From an uncultured Ruminococcus sp. (GTDB taxonomy: Bacteria; Bacillota; Clostridia; Oscillospirales; Acutalibacteraceae), in assembly GCA_902801245.1 (NCBI GenBank), contig CADCHW010000027.1, positions 4,091-45,964 on the forward strand: DNA of 41,874 nucleotides, in the 5' to 3' direction. Shown here piece by piece: positions 8,218 through 15,938 of this stretch. The position numbers were made by a program, and so were the translations under genes. The notes under the pieces are model-generated. The model searched no databases. It was given only the letters and a program-made list of their open reading frames with translations, and was not told the origin of the DNA. How positions within the stretch are numbered: the first letter of the stretch is position 1; each line of letters starts with the position of its first letter.

Positions 8218-8555
8218 ATAATGTTTACCCCCTTGATACTCAATGTCATCAACTAAAATAATCTCTTATTTATTCATTATTTTTCTAAAGGTACTAACTG
8301 CGTGTCGAACTCTTCGCTAAAAATAAGACAGAGAAATAATAAAAATAAAGATTTGACAAAGCCGACAACATTGCTCTTGACACTAAACACTTTCGGCTCT
8401 AAAAATAAATTGCCTGCTTAATTTCCTTTACGTAAACAGACCGAAAGTATTTATGTTCGATAAATAATATCATATAAAAACAGAATAACGCTGTTTAATA
8501 AACATTATATGCAGAAGAGCCAAAAAAAGAACAACAATTTAATGCGTAATTCGTA

Positions 8556-8773
8556 AAACAAAGTTTTTCAAAAACTTCTTATTAAAACCAACCTGAGGTC
8601 GGGTTCGGGAAGCATTGACTATCCATAACTATCTTCACGTATTAAAAAACATAAACAGTATTAGATTGCTATTGCACTAAACAAAGTTTTTCAAAAACTT
8701 CTTATCAAAACCAACTTGCGGTCGGGTTCGTGAAGCATTGACTATCCATAACTATCTTCACGTATTAAAAAAA
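8556..8773 (+). repeat. Near-tandem duplication, two family 1 copies
   Basis: About 95 bp occurs twice (8556-8650 and 8679-8773): AAACAAAGTTTTTCAAAAAC, an ACCAACnTG stretch, GGTCGGGTTCG(T/G)GAAGCATTG, ACTATCCATAA and CTATCTTCACGTATTAAAAA. The family 1 parts are 8597-8650 and 8720-8773. The copies differ at a few positions only, so the duplication is fairly recent. Confidence 0.85.
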
Positions 8774-8777
8774 CAAA

Positions 8778-8804
8778 AAAGGACCGCCGGGGCAGTCCTT
8801 TTTT
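8778..8804 (+). terminator. Terminator with no gene upstream
   Basis: AAAGGAC-cgccggggca-GTCCTTTTTT: a 7-bp stem with a run of six T. It points right and no plus-strand gene ends nearby, so it may close a small untranslated transcript containing the duplicated repeats. Confidence 0.65.
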
Positions 8805-9023
8805 GGGTCTAACATCTAACATCAAAATTACAAGGAAATACTCTGTAAACGCTCGGTATTATTGCGGAGTACGATATAAAATCAAATCTGTGTTATAACA
8901 GATATTTCAATATATATATTCCATAAACAGTGGGTATACCGATTTATCTCCGCCCCACTAGGTGATTGTTTCATAAGCACCCCGCTTAAAAAAGCGGGGG
9001 AACTCGCTTCGGACTTCTAAAAA

Positions 9024-9290
9024 TCAGCCGATAACAGCGTCGCCTGTATCGCCGAGCAAGTTAAATCTGAAGAGCTTGCTTTCATCATCGGGATTCTCTG
9101 CAATGATGTAAGCTTCAGCGATTTTACCGCCCTCAATGAGCTGTGTCAAGCCTACGAGCTGGCAGAGCTTGCTCTTCAAGTTAAGGTGGTCGCCCTCTTT
9201 TGTTACCAAATATACATTACCTACGCAAGTGTCAAGCACGGCAAGGAATGCAGTAACATCAATGTCATGTAATTCAAGAATCGGTGTCAT
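9024..9290 (-). CDS. Small conserved-looking hypothetical protein
   Basis: An 88-residue protein of unknown function. It reads like a compact alpha/beta domain: TAFLAVLDTCVGNVYLVTKEGDHLNLKSKLCQLVGLTQLIEGG, then YIIAENPDDESKLFRFNLLG. The two-strand, KSKLCQL helix and PDDESKLFRFNL parts look constrained. There is no signal or membrane segment. AGGAGG eight bases upstream and a textbook promoter at 9390-9417 indicate a well expressed, monocistronic gene with an approximately 90-base leader carrying a 7-bp hairpin. The name is left open. Confidence 0.75.
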   Translation of the reverse strand: MTPILELHDIDVTAFLAVLDTCVGNVYLVTKEGDHLNLKSKLCQLVGLTQLIEGGKIAEAYIIAENPDDESKLFRFNLLGDTGDAVIG

Positions 9291-9351
9291 AAATTATTCC
9301 TCCTTATATAATTCGTGCCTACTTTGGATTTTCATCTCATTTCGGATGTAT

Positions 9352-9381
9352 GCAGGTTGGAAATTTGTTTTCTCTCAACCT
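9352..9381 (-). promoter_or_regulatory. 5' leader hairpin of the 88-residue gene
   Basis: CAGGTTG and CAACCTG pair across a 16-base loop right at the predicted transcript start. Such 5' hairpins can stabilise mRNA; no riboswitch class is recognised. Confidence 0.5.
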
Positions 9382-9389
9382 GTAATTTA

Positions 9390-9417
9390 ATTATAACACA
9401 TTTTATGTAAATGTCAA
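9390..9417 (-). promoter_or_regulatory. Promoter of the 88-residue gene
   Basis: Minus strand TTGACA (9417-9412), 16 bases, TATAAT (9395-9390): a consensus housekeeping promoter. The region 9418-9790 between this and the HigBA promoter is AT-rich and shows nothing else. Confidence 0.8.
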
Positions 9418-9792
9418 CAAAAAATTAATTTTTATTTGTGCAAGGGGCATATTGCATTGTCAAGTTCGCCTAAAGATTAATTTGATTTTTTGTATACAAA
9501 AACGAAAAATTTGATTTATAAGAAAAATAAAGTTACAAAACTAAGGGTTGTTTTTATTGAATAATTCAAAAAGATATTTCAAGAAATTAACTCTTTTGTC
9601 ACATTTGCCGTTTTTGATTTTTTCTTAATTTTGGGCTTGTTTTTGGGTTTAACACGAGGATTAAATGTAACATTAACGATGATTATGACAATTATTTACA
9701 TTGTAATAAAGCGGATATATAAAATTTCTCTCCAACTTACGTATCGGTATTTTAAAAAATATAATATGATGATAACTTTTCCGTATTTACTA

Positions 9793-9821
9793 TTGACATT
9801 TCGATAACTTTAATGTATAAT
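9793..9821 (+). promoter_or_regulatory. Promoter of the HigBA operon
   Basis: TTGACA (9793-9798), 17 bases, TATAAT (9816-9821), with transcription expected near 9828, just before the ribosome binding site AAAGGAGG. Confidence 0.85.
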
Positions 9822-9845
9822 GGTAAATGAAAGGAGGATTTCACA

Positions 9846-10205
9846 TTGCATGAAATAATTTTTTATGAAGACGAAAAAGGAAACAATCCTGTTTTGGAAC
9901 TCCTACGGAAATTAAACAGCGGCAACGGAAAAGAGAATCGTGTACGATTAAAGAAAATACAGGAATATATAAAAGTTCTGAAAACCTACGGAAATACAGC
10001 AGGCGAGCCATATATGAAGCATCTTGAGGGTGATATCTGGGAGCTGCGTCCAATGCGTGACAGAGTTTTATTTGCAGGAATTGTCGGAGGAAATTTCGTT
10101 CTTTTACATCACTTTGTCAAAAAAACTCAGAAAACGCCAAGAAGAGAAATTGAAAAAGCACAAAAGGAATTAACCCATTTCAAAGAAAGGAGCGGTATTA
10201 AATGA
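9846..10205 (+). CDS. HigB-like toxin, phage Gp49/RelE type (DUF891)
   Basis: Probable toxin of a type II pair: the RelE/HigB superfamily cleaves mRNA at the ribosome. The 119-residue protein has family features: FYEDEKGNNPVLELL at the start, LKTYGNTAGEPYMKHLEGDIWELRP in the middle, then DRVLFAGIVGGNFVLLHHFVKKTQKTPRREIEKA, the HxFxKKTQKTPxxEI motif typical of Gp49-like HigB. The start is TTG at 9846; the ATG at 9850 is out of frame and stops at once, and AAAGGAGG is correctly spaced for the TTG. It overlaps the antitoxin gene by 4 bp (ATGA). The toxin-first order matches higBA systems. Confidence 0.9.
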   Translation: MHEIIFYEDEKGNNPVLELLRKLNSGNGKENRVRLKKIQEYIKVLKTYGNTAGEPYMKHLEGDIWELRPMRDRVLFAGIVGGNFVLLHHFVKKTQKTPRREIEKAQKELTHFKERSGIK

Positions 10206-10504
10206 TTGAACTTAACGGAAACCAATTTACCACATGGGACGATATCGAAAAAGAAATCTTCACCCCCGAAGAAATTGCTGAAAGTGATTTAAGAGTAGCC
10301 ATTATCGGTGAAATCATTAAGGCAAGGAAAGAAAAAGGTTTATCCCAGCGAGAACTTGAGAAACTCAGCGGAGTTAAACAGCCTGTCATTGCAAGAATGG
10401 AAAACGGAACTTCCAACCCCAATCTCAAAACATTGTTAAAGGTTCTTACCCCTCTTGGCAAAACGCTTGCCATAGTTCCTCTTGAAAACAATCAGACCCA
10501 ATAA
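10202..10504 (+). CDS. HigA-like antitoxin, XRE helix-turn-helix
   Basis: Partner antitoxin: neutralises the upstream HigB-like toxin and probably represses the operon promoter. The 100-residue protein carries one HTH_3/XRE domain (about 36-90): IIKARKEKGLSQRELEKLSGVKQPVIARMENGTSNPNLKTLLKVL. The N-terminal 35 residues (WDDIEKEIFTPEEIAESDLRVA) are typical of HigA antitoxins paired with Gp49-type toxins. It is translationally coupled to the toxin by a 4-bp overlap, with GGAG just upstream of the ATG. A strong terminator follows, and then a tRNA gene on the other strand. Confidence 0.9.
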   Translation: MIELNGNQFTTWDDIEKEIFTPEEIAESDLRVAIIGEIIKARKEKGLSQRELEKLSGVKQPVIARMENGTSNPNLKTLLKVLTPLGKTLAIVPLENNQTQ

Positions 10505-10522
10505 AATTATTTTTACGCAGAA

Positions 10523-10558
10523 AAAAGCTGTGCTATCTCTTGATAACACAGCTTTTAT
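10523..10558 (+). terminator. Terminator of the HigBA operon
   Basis: AAAAGCTGTG pairs with CACAGCTTTT, with an inner TATC/GATA stem and a tttt-att tail. It is AT-symmetrical and could also stop minus-strand transcripts. Confidence 0.85.
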
Positions 10559-10564
10559 TAAAAG

Positions 10565-10638
10565 TGGACCATCAGGGATTCGAACCCGGGACCTACCGGT
10601 TATGAGCCGGTTGCTCTAACCAACTGAGCTAATGGTCC
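10565..10638 (-). tRNA. tRNA with CAU anticodon (Met, possibly Ile2)
   Basis: A full 74-base cloverleaf on the minus strand: acceptor GGACCAT/ATGGTCC, D-arm AGCTCAGTTGGTTAGAGC, anticodon stem-loop CCGGCTCATAACCGG (anticodon CAU), T-arm CCGGGTTCGAATCCC with the invariant GTTCGAATC. The CCA tail is not encoded. CAU occurs in elongator Met and in the lysidine-modified Ile2 tRNA. It is not an initiator, because the acceptor starts with a paired G-C. The identity of the amino acid cannot be settled by eye. Confidence 0.93.
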
Positions 10639-11101
10639 ATTTACATTGCCATATTATTATAACAGCATATCGAAGTTTTGTCAATAGCTTTTTAGAAAAT
10701 TTTTTTAAAAATATTATTTATCTCGGAAACAGTTCATATACCTTCTTTATGAATTGTTATAAATTTTACAACACTTTAAAATAGTAAATCTTTTAGCTTT
10801 CGAGTATAAATAAGCTCCTGTATGAAAATTTACAGCAGAAAAGCCGTCCCACCAAAGGTCAGACGGCTGATTTTCGCAAACAATAATAGCATATATCCAT
10901 ATTTTTCGAGCAAAAGCTTCAAAAAACGCAAACTCTCGCTCTGCTCTGAATAAGACAACGGGGTGCTAATAGAGATAAAATTGCCAAAAAATCAAAGCTT
11001 TGTACGATGACTACTCCGTAACGGAGATAAGTTCAACGTTGCGACAGACCGGAGCGGAACTGCCGGTGGACGTTTGCCCACTTTAATATAAATACTGCGT
11101 A
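10639..11101. other. Gene-free stretch with repeat remnant and hairpin
   Basis: 463 bases without a gene. A right-end remnant of the family 2 element (GTAAATCTTTTAG...TCGAGTATAA) lies at about 10785-10809, without the body of the element. A hairpin follows at 10842-10870. From 10900 to 11100 nothing is recognised beyond a possible family 1-like scrap near 11060. Confidence 0.5.
10842..10872. terminator. Hairpin, possible bidirectional terminator
   Basis: AGCCGTC (10842-10848) pairs with GACGGCT (10862-10868); GATTTTC follows on the plus strand and TTTTC on the minus. It lies upstream of the tRNA and could end minus-strand transcription. Confidence 0.5.
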
Positions 11102-11383
11102 TTACTCCTGCTCTGCTTTGATTGCCGCAAAACATTCACTGCAAAATACATCACGGTCTTCACGTGGCTTGAACGGCACTTTTGCAACTCCTCCGCATCT
11201 TGCACAGGTAGCCTCGAAGTACTCACGCTCGGGCTTTGCTGCGTTTTTGCGTGCGGCACGGCAATCTCTGCATCTCTGCGGCTCGTTTGTAAAGCCTTTG
11301 GAAGCGTAAAATTCCTGCTCACCTGCGGTGAACACAAATTCTTTTCCGCATTCCTTGCATGTCAATGTCTTATCCTCGTACAT
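11102..11383 (-). CDS. Double zinc-ribbon protein
   Basis: A 93-residue protein with two zinc-binding modules. Module one pairs Cys9-Cys12 (CKEC) with Cys38-Cys41 (CRDC); the segment GKEFVFTAGEQEFYASKGFTNEPQRC is characteristic of the probable zinc-ribbon family zf-trcl. Module two pairs Cys60-Cys63 (CARC) with Cys81-Cys84 (CSEC). The start at 11383 is chosen because GAGGTAA lies upstream; the open frame to 11455 adds an unlikely hydrophobic leader. It probably binds nucleic acid or protein, but no exact role is known. It lies 87 bp downstream of the SigH-like gene and may share its transcript. Confidence 0.8.
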   Translation of the reverse strand: MYEDKTLTCKECGKEFVFTAGEQEFYASKGFTNEPQRCRDCRAARKNAAKPEREYFEATCARCGGVAKVPFKPREDRDVFCSECFAAIKAEQE

Positions 11384-11470
11384 TTGATTTACCTCATTTC
11401 CTTTTTTGAAAACAAAAAAATTAAAATAAAAAATATATATATCCCAAAATATCACCGCTTAACGGTTCTA

Positions 11471-12088
11471 TTACAGGGTTATATTTGAAATATGTTTCCT
11501 CAGCTTCCTGCGAATTCGCTGTAAAGCATTGTCAACCGATTTCTGCGACATTTTGAGCTTATCTGCTATGTTCGCATAGCTTTCGCCTGCAAGATACAAT
11601 TCAAGCACTTGCTTTTCCTTTTCGGAGAGGCACTCCGAAATAGTTTTTTTCAGAGATTGCAGGCTCTCTTTTCCTATAAAATTTTCCTCGGGATTAACTC
11701 CCTCCTCGGGCATAATATCGTCAATATCTTTATCGTAAAGTGATATGTAATCGTTCAGTGCTTTGCTTTTGTTGTTGCCCGAACGCTCCAGAAGAGTTAT
11801 TATTCTTCGGTTAATGCAAAGTCCGGCATACGTTTTGAAAGTTGCTCCTTTTTGAGCATTGTACGTCTTTACCGCACTGAGCAGACCGAGAAGACCCTCC
11901 TGAGTTAAGTCCTCAAATTCAAGACCCGAGATTTTATATTTTGATGTGATCGAACGGATAAGCTTTAAGTATCTGTCTGTAAGAACAGTGAACGCTTCCG
12001 GGCTGCCGCTGTTGTACAGCTCGACAAGCCTTGTATCCGAACAATTGCAGGCACTGCACGCACCGCCTAAAAAAACCGCTTCGGACAT
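11471..12088 (-). CDS. sigH: Sigma-70 family factor, SigH-like
   Basis: An RNA polymerase sigma factor close to SigH (Spo0H), the transition-state and early-sporulation sigma of Firmicutes. Of 205 residues, region 2 is at about 35-100: YLKLIRSITSKYKISGLEFEDLTQEGLLGLLSAVKTYN...FKTYAGLCINRRIITLL, with the -10-melting FKTYA and SigH-like CINRRII. Region 4 is at about 145-200, with an HTH (SYANIADKLKMSQKSVDNALQRIRRKLR). GAGGTGG precedes the ATG. The N-terminus carries an unusual CSACNC cluster not expected in SigH. The gene diverges from comM. SigH identity is likely; a related paralogue is possible. Confidence 0.85.
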   Translation of the reverse strand: MSEAVFLGGACSACNCSDTRLVELYNSGSPEAFTVLTDRYLKLIRSITSKYKISGLEFEDLTQEGLLGLLSAVKTYNAQKGATFKTYAGLCINRRIITLLERSGNNKSKALNDYISLYDKDIDDIMPEEGVNPEENFIGKESLQSLKKTISECLSEKEKQVLELYLAGESYANIADKLKMSQKSVDNALQRIRRKLRKHISNITL

Positions 12089-12304
12089 TCGACCACCTCT
12101 TCTTCAAAGCCTATAACGGGGAATTCGCAAAAGTCGAAATATGTTGTAAAAAGTGACGTGGTATGCAATGGATTTTAACGTGCATATTTACACCGATTTG
12201 TTCACTTCACAATATCTCTACTATGTATCATACACCAATAAATAAAATAAGTCAAGTACAATTTGAAAAAATATTTTAAAAAAATTTTCAAGGATATGCA
12301 AAAT

Positions 12305-12336
12305 TTGTAGAATTATTATAATTGTTGTGGTATAAT
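12305..12336 (+). promoter_or_regulatory. Promoter of comM/yifB
   Basis: Extended -10 TGGTATAAT ending at 12336, about 40 bases before the start codon. The -35 (TTGTAG at 12305) is weak and 20 bases away, consistent with reliance on the extended -10. Confidence 0.55.
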
Positions 12337-12375
12337 AAAATTAGCAATGCACATTAAAAAGGGGAATATAAAAAA

Positions 12376-13908
12376 ATGGTTGAAAGATGTACGGGAATGG
12401 GACTAATGGGGATAGAGTCCTTTAAAGTTTTAATTGAAGCGGATTTGGCGTCGGGTCTGCCTGCATTTGACGTTGTGGGTCTGCCCGATTTGGCAGTTAA
12501 AGAATCTCGTGAAAGGGTTCGCTCCGCTATGCGTAACTCCGGCTTTGATTTTCCTATCGGAAGAATTACGGTGAATCTCGCACCTGCCGATATCAAAAAA
12601 GTAGGTCCGCTGTATGATTTGCCGATTTTGATTTCTATTCTTAAACTGTCGGGTCAGCTGAATGCGAATATAGACGACGCTGTGTTTATAGGAGAAATTT
12701 CTCTGTCGGGTGTTGTGAATAAAGTCAACGGTATTCTGCCTATGACTATTGAAGCAAGGAAGCAGGGGTATAAAAGAATTTTCGTGCCGTACCCGAACAG
12801 GGCGGAGGCGGCTGTTGTAAAGGGGATAGACGTTTATCCGGTGAAAGATATTGTACAGCTTCACGCTCATCTGTCGGGCATTAAGGCTATGCAGAAAGCC
12901 GACCCCAAAGAACTAACGGTTACTATGGGGACATTCACTGTGGATTTTTCTCAGGTCAAAGGTCAGTATGAAGCGAAGCGGGCATTGGAAATTGCCGCCG
13001 CAGGAAGTCATAATGTTTTGCTTGTAGGTCCTCCCGGCTCGGGTAAAAGTATGCTTGCAAAGAGAGTTCCGACTATACTTCCCGATATGACGTTTGAGGA
13101 AACTATAGAAACAACTAAAATTCACTCTATCGCCGGAAACATTCCGAGCGGTGTTTCGCTGATAAATCAAAGACCGTTCCGCTCTCCGCACCATACGATT
13201 TCTCCTATGGGACTTGCAGGCGGCGGAACTGTACCCAGTCCGGGAGAGATTTCCCTTGCACACAACGGAGTGCTGTTTCTGGACGAGCTGCCCGAGTTTT
13301 CCAGGAGTACCATGGAGGTTCTGCGTCAGCCGCTTGAAGACGGCACTGTTACAATTTCGAGAGTAAGCGGTACTCTTACATACCCGTGCAATGTTGCGAT
13401 GATTTGTGCTATGAATCCTTGTCCGTGCGGATATTACGGAACGGGTGTGAGAAAATGCACCTGCACAGCCGCAGCTGTTACAAAATATTTGAATAAAATT
13501 TCCGGACCTCTTCTTGACAGAATAGATATTCACATTGAAGTTCCCTCCGTGAAATATGGGGAGTTATCCTCCGCTATTCCTGCCGAGCCGTCGGAGGAAA
13601 TCCGCAAGCGTGTCAACAAGGCAAGAGCCGTTCAGACCGAACGATATAAGGATTTGCCTATAAATGCGAATGCACAAATTCCTTCGGGCAAGCTGCATGA
13701 GTTCTGTGCTCTTGACGATAAGGCTGATAAACTGCTTGAAAAGGCTTTTGATAAAATGGGACTTTCTTCTCGTGCATACAGTAAGATTCTGAAAGTTTCA
13801 AGGACAATCGCCGACCTTGACGGAAGCGAGGTCATTAAAGCCGACAACGTTGCGGAAGCCGTTCAGTACAGAAGTTTGGACAGAAAATACTGGAACAGAA
13901 GTAAATAA
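12376..13908 (+). CDS. comM: ComM/YifB family Mg-chelatase-like AAA+ ATPase
   Basis: The family member studied in naturally transformable bacteria, ComM, is a hexameric helicase that helps branch migration of incoming DNA; the role in Clostridia is unproven. The 510-residue protein is full length. The N-terminal ChlI-like domain (1-170) contains LPAFDVVGLPDLAVKESRERVRSA. The AAA+ core has Walker A GPPGSGKS at 218-225, Walker B GVLFLDELPEF from 298 and the SPHHTIS motif. A Cys cluster (NPCPCGYYG...CTC) follows, then the C-terminal lid with a DGS...AVQYR end. AAGGGG upstream supports the start. The usual neighbour dprA is absent. Confidence 0.92.
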   Translation: MVERCTGMGLMGIESFKVLIEADLASGLPAFDVVGLPDLAVKESRERVRSAMRNSGFDFPIGRITVNLAPADIKKVGPLYDLPILISILKLSGQLNANIDDAVFIGEISLSGVVNKVNGILPMTIEARKQGYKRIFVPYPNRAEAAVVKGIDVYPVKDIVQLHAHLSGIKAMQKADPKELTVTMGTFTVDFSQVKGQYEAKRALEIAAAGSHNVLLVGPPGSGKSMLAKRVPTILPDMTFEETIETTKIHSIAGNIPSGVSLINQRPFRSPHHTISPMGLAGGGTVPSPGEISLAHNGVLFLDELPEFSRSTMEVLRQPLEDGTVTISRVSGTLTYPCNVAMICAMNPCPCGYYGTGVRKCTCTAAAVTKYLNKISGPLLDRIDIHIEVPSVKYGELSSAIPAEPSEEIRKRVNKARAVQTERYKDLPINANAQIPSGKLHEFCALDDKADKLLEKAFDKMGLSSRAYSKILKVSRTIADLDGSEVIKADNVAEAVQYRSLDRKYWNRSK

Positions 13909-13960
13909 TAAAGAATGAAGAATAATGAATAAAGAATAATGTTGTTTAAACATAACTTTT

Positions 13961-14028
13961 GGTCTGGTGATAAAAGGTATGTATAAGATAAACTGTCTTC
14001 ACGTGTTTCTTGCGGGCGTTGCCCGCCG
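13961..14028 (+). repeat. Family 1 repeat, long copy with G-C variant hairpin
   Basis: GGTCTGGTGATAAAAG...AACTGTCTTCACGTGTTTCT and the distal hairpin GCGGGC-gtt-GCCCGC. The stem change relative to GCGGAC/GTCCGC is compensated on both arms. It lies in the comM-hom gap. A short AAAGAATAA-type simple repeat precedes it (13909-13942). Confidence 0.85.
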
Positions 14029-14127
14029 AATATATAATAAATTACTACAAAAATTTCGCCCTGAATCGCAAATATTCCCGAAAAATTATCAAACTTGAAA
14101 TTTTTGCGGTTATTTTCTCATATATGT

Positions 14128-14156
14128 TTGTAATTTTTTCGGAAATGTGGTACAAT
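14128..14156 (+). promoter_or_regulatory. Promoter of hom
   Basis: TTGTAA (14128-14133), 17 bases, TACAAT (14151-14156) with a TGG extension before the -10. The start codon is 42 bases downstream. Confidence 0.65.
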
Positions 14157-14197
14157 TAGATTAACTAAATATATTTGCAATGAGAGGGGCAAAAATT

Positions 14198-15439
14198 ATG
14201 ATACAGGTAGCTGTAATGGGTCATGGTGTTGTGGGAAGCGGTGTAACCGAAATTCTCCTTAAACACTCCGAGGAAATAGCCAAAAAGGTTCAGGAAGAGA
14301 TTTACATTAAAAAGGTTCTCGACCTTCGTGAGTTCCCCGACAGTCCTATTGCCGACCGTTTTACAAAGAATTTTGACGACATTATCAACGATGATGAAAT
14401 AAAAATTGTTGTAGAGGTTATGGGAGGTCTTAACCCTGCATACGATTTTGTAAAGAAGTGCCTTGAAAACGGCAAGAGTGTTGTTACTTCCAACAAGGAA
14501 CTCGTTGCCGCTAAGGGTGCGGAGCTTTTGAAGATTGCCGAGCAGAATAACATCAACTTCCTTTTTGAAGCAAGCGTGGGCGGCGGCATTCCGATTATCC
14601 GTCCGCTTAATCAGTGCCTTGCGGCTAACGATGTTTACGAGATTGACGGTATTCTCAACGGTACTACAAACTACATTCTCGCTAAGATGATTAAGGAATC
14701 AACTTCCTTTGAAGACGCTCTTGCAAGAGCACAGCAGAAAGGCTATGCTGAGAGAAATCCGGCTGCCGACATTGAGGGTCACGATGCATGCAGAAAGATT
14801 TGTATTCTTGCATCTCTTGTTTTCGGCAAGCATGTTTATCCCGACAGCGTTCACACAGAGGGTATTACAAAGGTTTCATTAACGGACGTTGAGTATGCGG
14901 CTGCTTGGGGCGGTGTGGTTAAGCTTATCGGTTCGGTTAAGCTTACGGACGGCAAGCAGGAAATTATTGTTGCTCCGATGTTTGTAAGTGACGAATGCCA
15001 GCTTTCAAGCGTTGACGGTGTGTTCAATGCTATTCTTGTAAAGGGAGATTCAACGGGTGACGTTGTGTTCTACGGCAAGGGTGCAGGCAAGCTCCCGACA
15101 GCAAGTGCTGTTGTAGCGGACGTTATGGACTGCGTAAATCATCAGACTGCAAGAAGAAACATTATCTGGGAAGACGGCAATGCGGATAATATCCTTCCGT
15201 TTGAGCAGACTAAATATGCAATGTATGTTCTTGCAAACGCAGAGAATACAGAAGAAGCTCTTGCAGCGGCAGACGGTGCATTCGGCAAGGTTGAGAAGCT
15301 TACAAGAAAGAATGCCGAAGAGAACGAGCTTGCTTTTGTAACACCTGTTCTTACATATGCAGACTTTGAAAAGGCTGTAGAGAAGTTTGAGCAGAGCGGA
15401 GCAAAGGTAGTTTCAAACATCAGAGTTGCAGTTATCTGA
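14198..15439 (+). CDS. hom: Homoserine dehydrogenase
   Basis: Reduces aspartate semialdehyde to homoserine, the branch toward threonine and methionine. The 413-residue protein has an N-terminal Rossmann motif (VMGHGVVGSG, 6-15), a dimerisation/catalytic domain with NKELVAAKG, EASVGGGIPIIRPL, DGILNGTTNYIL and GYAERNPAADIEGHDACRKICILASL, and a C-terminal ACT-like domain (about 330-413) expected to sense threonine. AGAGGGG places the start at 14198; the frame open from 14180 adds six residues. It is followed 500 bp later by thrB and lysC on the same strand, a loose aspartate-family cluster filled with repeats. Confidence 0.95.
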   Translation: MIQVAVMGHGVVGSGVTEILLKHSEEIAKKVQEEIYIKKVLDLREFPDSPIADRFTKNFDDIINDDEIKIVVEVMGGLNPAYDFVKKCLENGKSVVTSNKELVAAKGAELLKIAEQNNINFLFEASVGGGIPIIRPLNQCLAANDVYEIDGILNGTTNYILAKMIKESTSFEDALARAQQKGYAERNPAADIEGHDACRKICILASLVFGKHVYPDSVHTEGITKVSLTDVEYAAAWGGVVKLIGSVKLTDGKQEIIVAPMFVSDECQLSSVDGVFNAILVKGDSTGDVVFYGKGAGKLPTASAVVADVMDCVNHQTARRNIIWEDGNADNILPFEQTKYAMYVLANAENTEEALAAADGAFGKVEKLTRKNAEENELAFVTPVLTYADFEKAVEKFEQSGAKVVSNIRVAVI

Positions 15440-15506
15440 TATAAATAAAGGAGATTGTTGAAGATTGTCTTTTTATAACAAAACTACCGAATTAAAACGA
15501 AGTTTT

Positions 15507-15557
15507 GGTTGGGTAATAACAGTTTATATCTAAAGAAAACTATCTTTACGTGTTTAG
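15507..15557 (+). repeat. Family 1 repeat, short copy
   Basis: GGTTGGGTAATAACAGTTTA...AACTATCTTTACGTGTTTAG, directly left of the family 2 element. Confidence 0.75.
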
Positions 15558-15568
15558 AATAAAGTATG

Positions 15569-15859
15569 TTATACTCGAAAGCGTTAAGATTTAGCCCTTT
15601 TATTTCTTCGACCGGCAATTCGCTACGCTGTTGCCTGTTTTGATTTTTACCGAAAGGGATTATTTTAAGGGTTGCTTTGATTTATAGGAACTATCGACAA
15701 ATAAGTTGTGTAAAATAAGTAACATAACAATAGTAATTACGTTGTTTCTTCTAATACTATGCACAAGTAATTTATCGATAACTCTGCCCCTGCACCCCGC
15801 AAGCTTTAAAAAGCTTGACCAAACTTTAACATGCTAAATCTTTTAGATTTTGAGTATAA
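15569..15859 (+). repeat. Family 2 MITE-like element with terminal inverted repeats
   Basis: The left end TTATACTCGAAAGCGTTAAG and the right end (reverse complement TTATACTCAAAATCTAAAAG) are imperfect inverted repeats of about 27 bp, both running into GATTTAGC. Inside are the family-specific CCGGCAATTCGCTACGCTG...TTGCCTG hairpin and CCGCAAGCTTTAAAAAGCTT. There is no transposase frame, so any movement would need help in trans. Confidence 0.75.
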
Positions 15860-15885
15860 TAACTACCGCATTAAAGCAAAACTGC

Positions 15886-15933
15886 GGTCGGGTAGTAAAA
15901 GTTATTGCTAAAAAAGACTATCTTCACGTGTTT
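15886..15933 (+). repeat. Family 1 repeat abutting the thrB start
   Basis: GGTCGGGTAGTAAAAGTTAT...GACTATCTTCACGTGTTT ends six bases before the thrB ATG. No Shine-Dalgarno sequence separates them. Confidence 0.85.
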
Positions 15934-15938
15934 AAAAA

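Larger units (their letters stand above)
8218..9023. other. 806-bp gene-free region
   Basis: No credible reading frame on either strand. It holds a near-tandem duplication carrying two family 1 copies (8556-8773) and a hairpin terminator (8778-8804). A second hairpin, CCCCGC-ttaaaaaa-GCGGGG, lies at about 8982-9001, before the end of the small gene at 9024. AT-rich stretches at 8220-8540 contain nothing I can name. Confidence 0.6.
15440..15938. other. Repeat-filled intergenic region hom-thrB
   Basis: Almost entirely made of repeats: a family 1 short copy (15507-15557), a complete family 2 element (15569-15859) and another family 1 short copy (15886-15933). No gene. Confidence 0.8.

Noticed and set aside
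10565..10638. Initiator tRNA-Met
   Set aside because: The first acceptor pair is G-C, whereas bacterial initiators lack pairing there.
12913..13533. 206-codon minus-strand open frame
   Set aside because: Antisense shadow of comM; no domain and no ribosome binding site.
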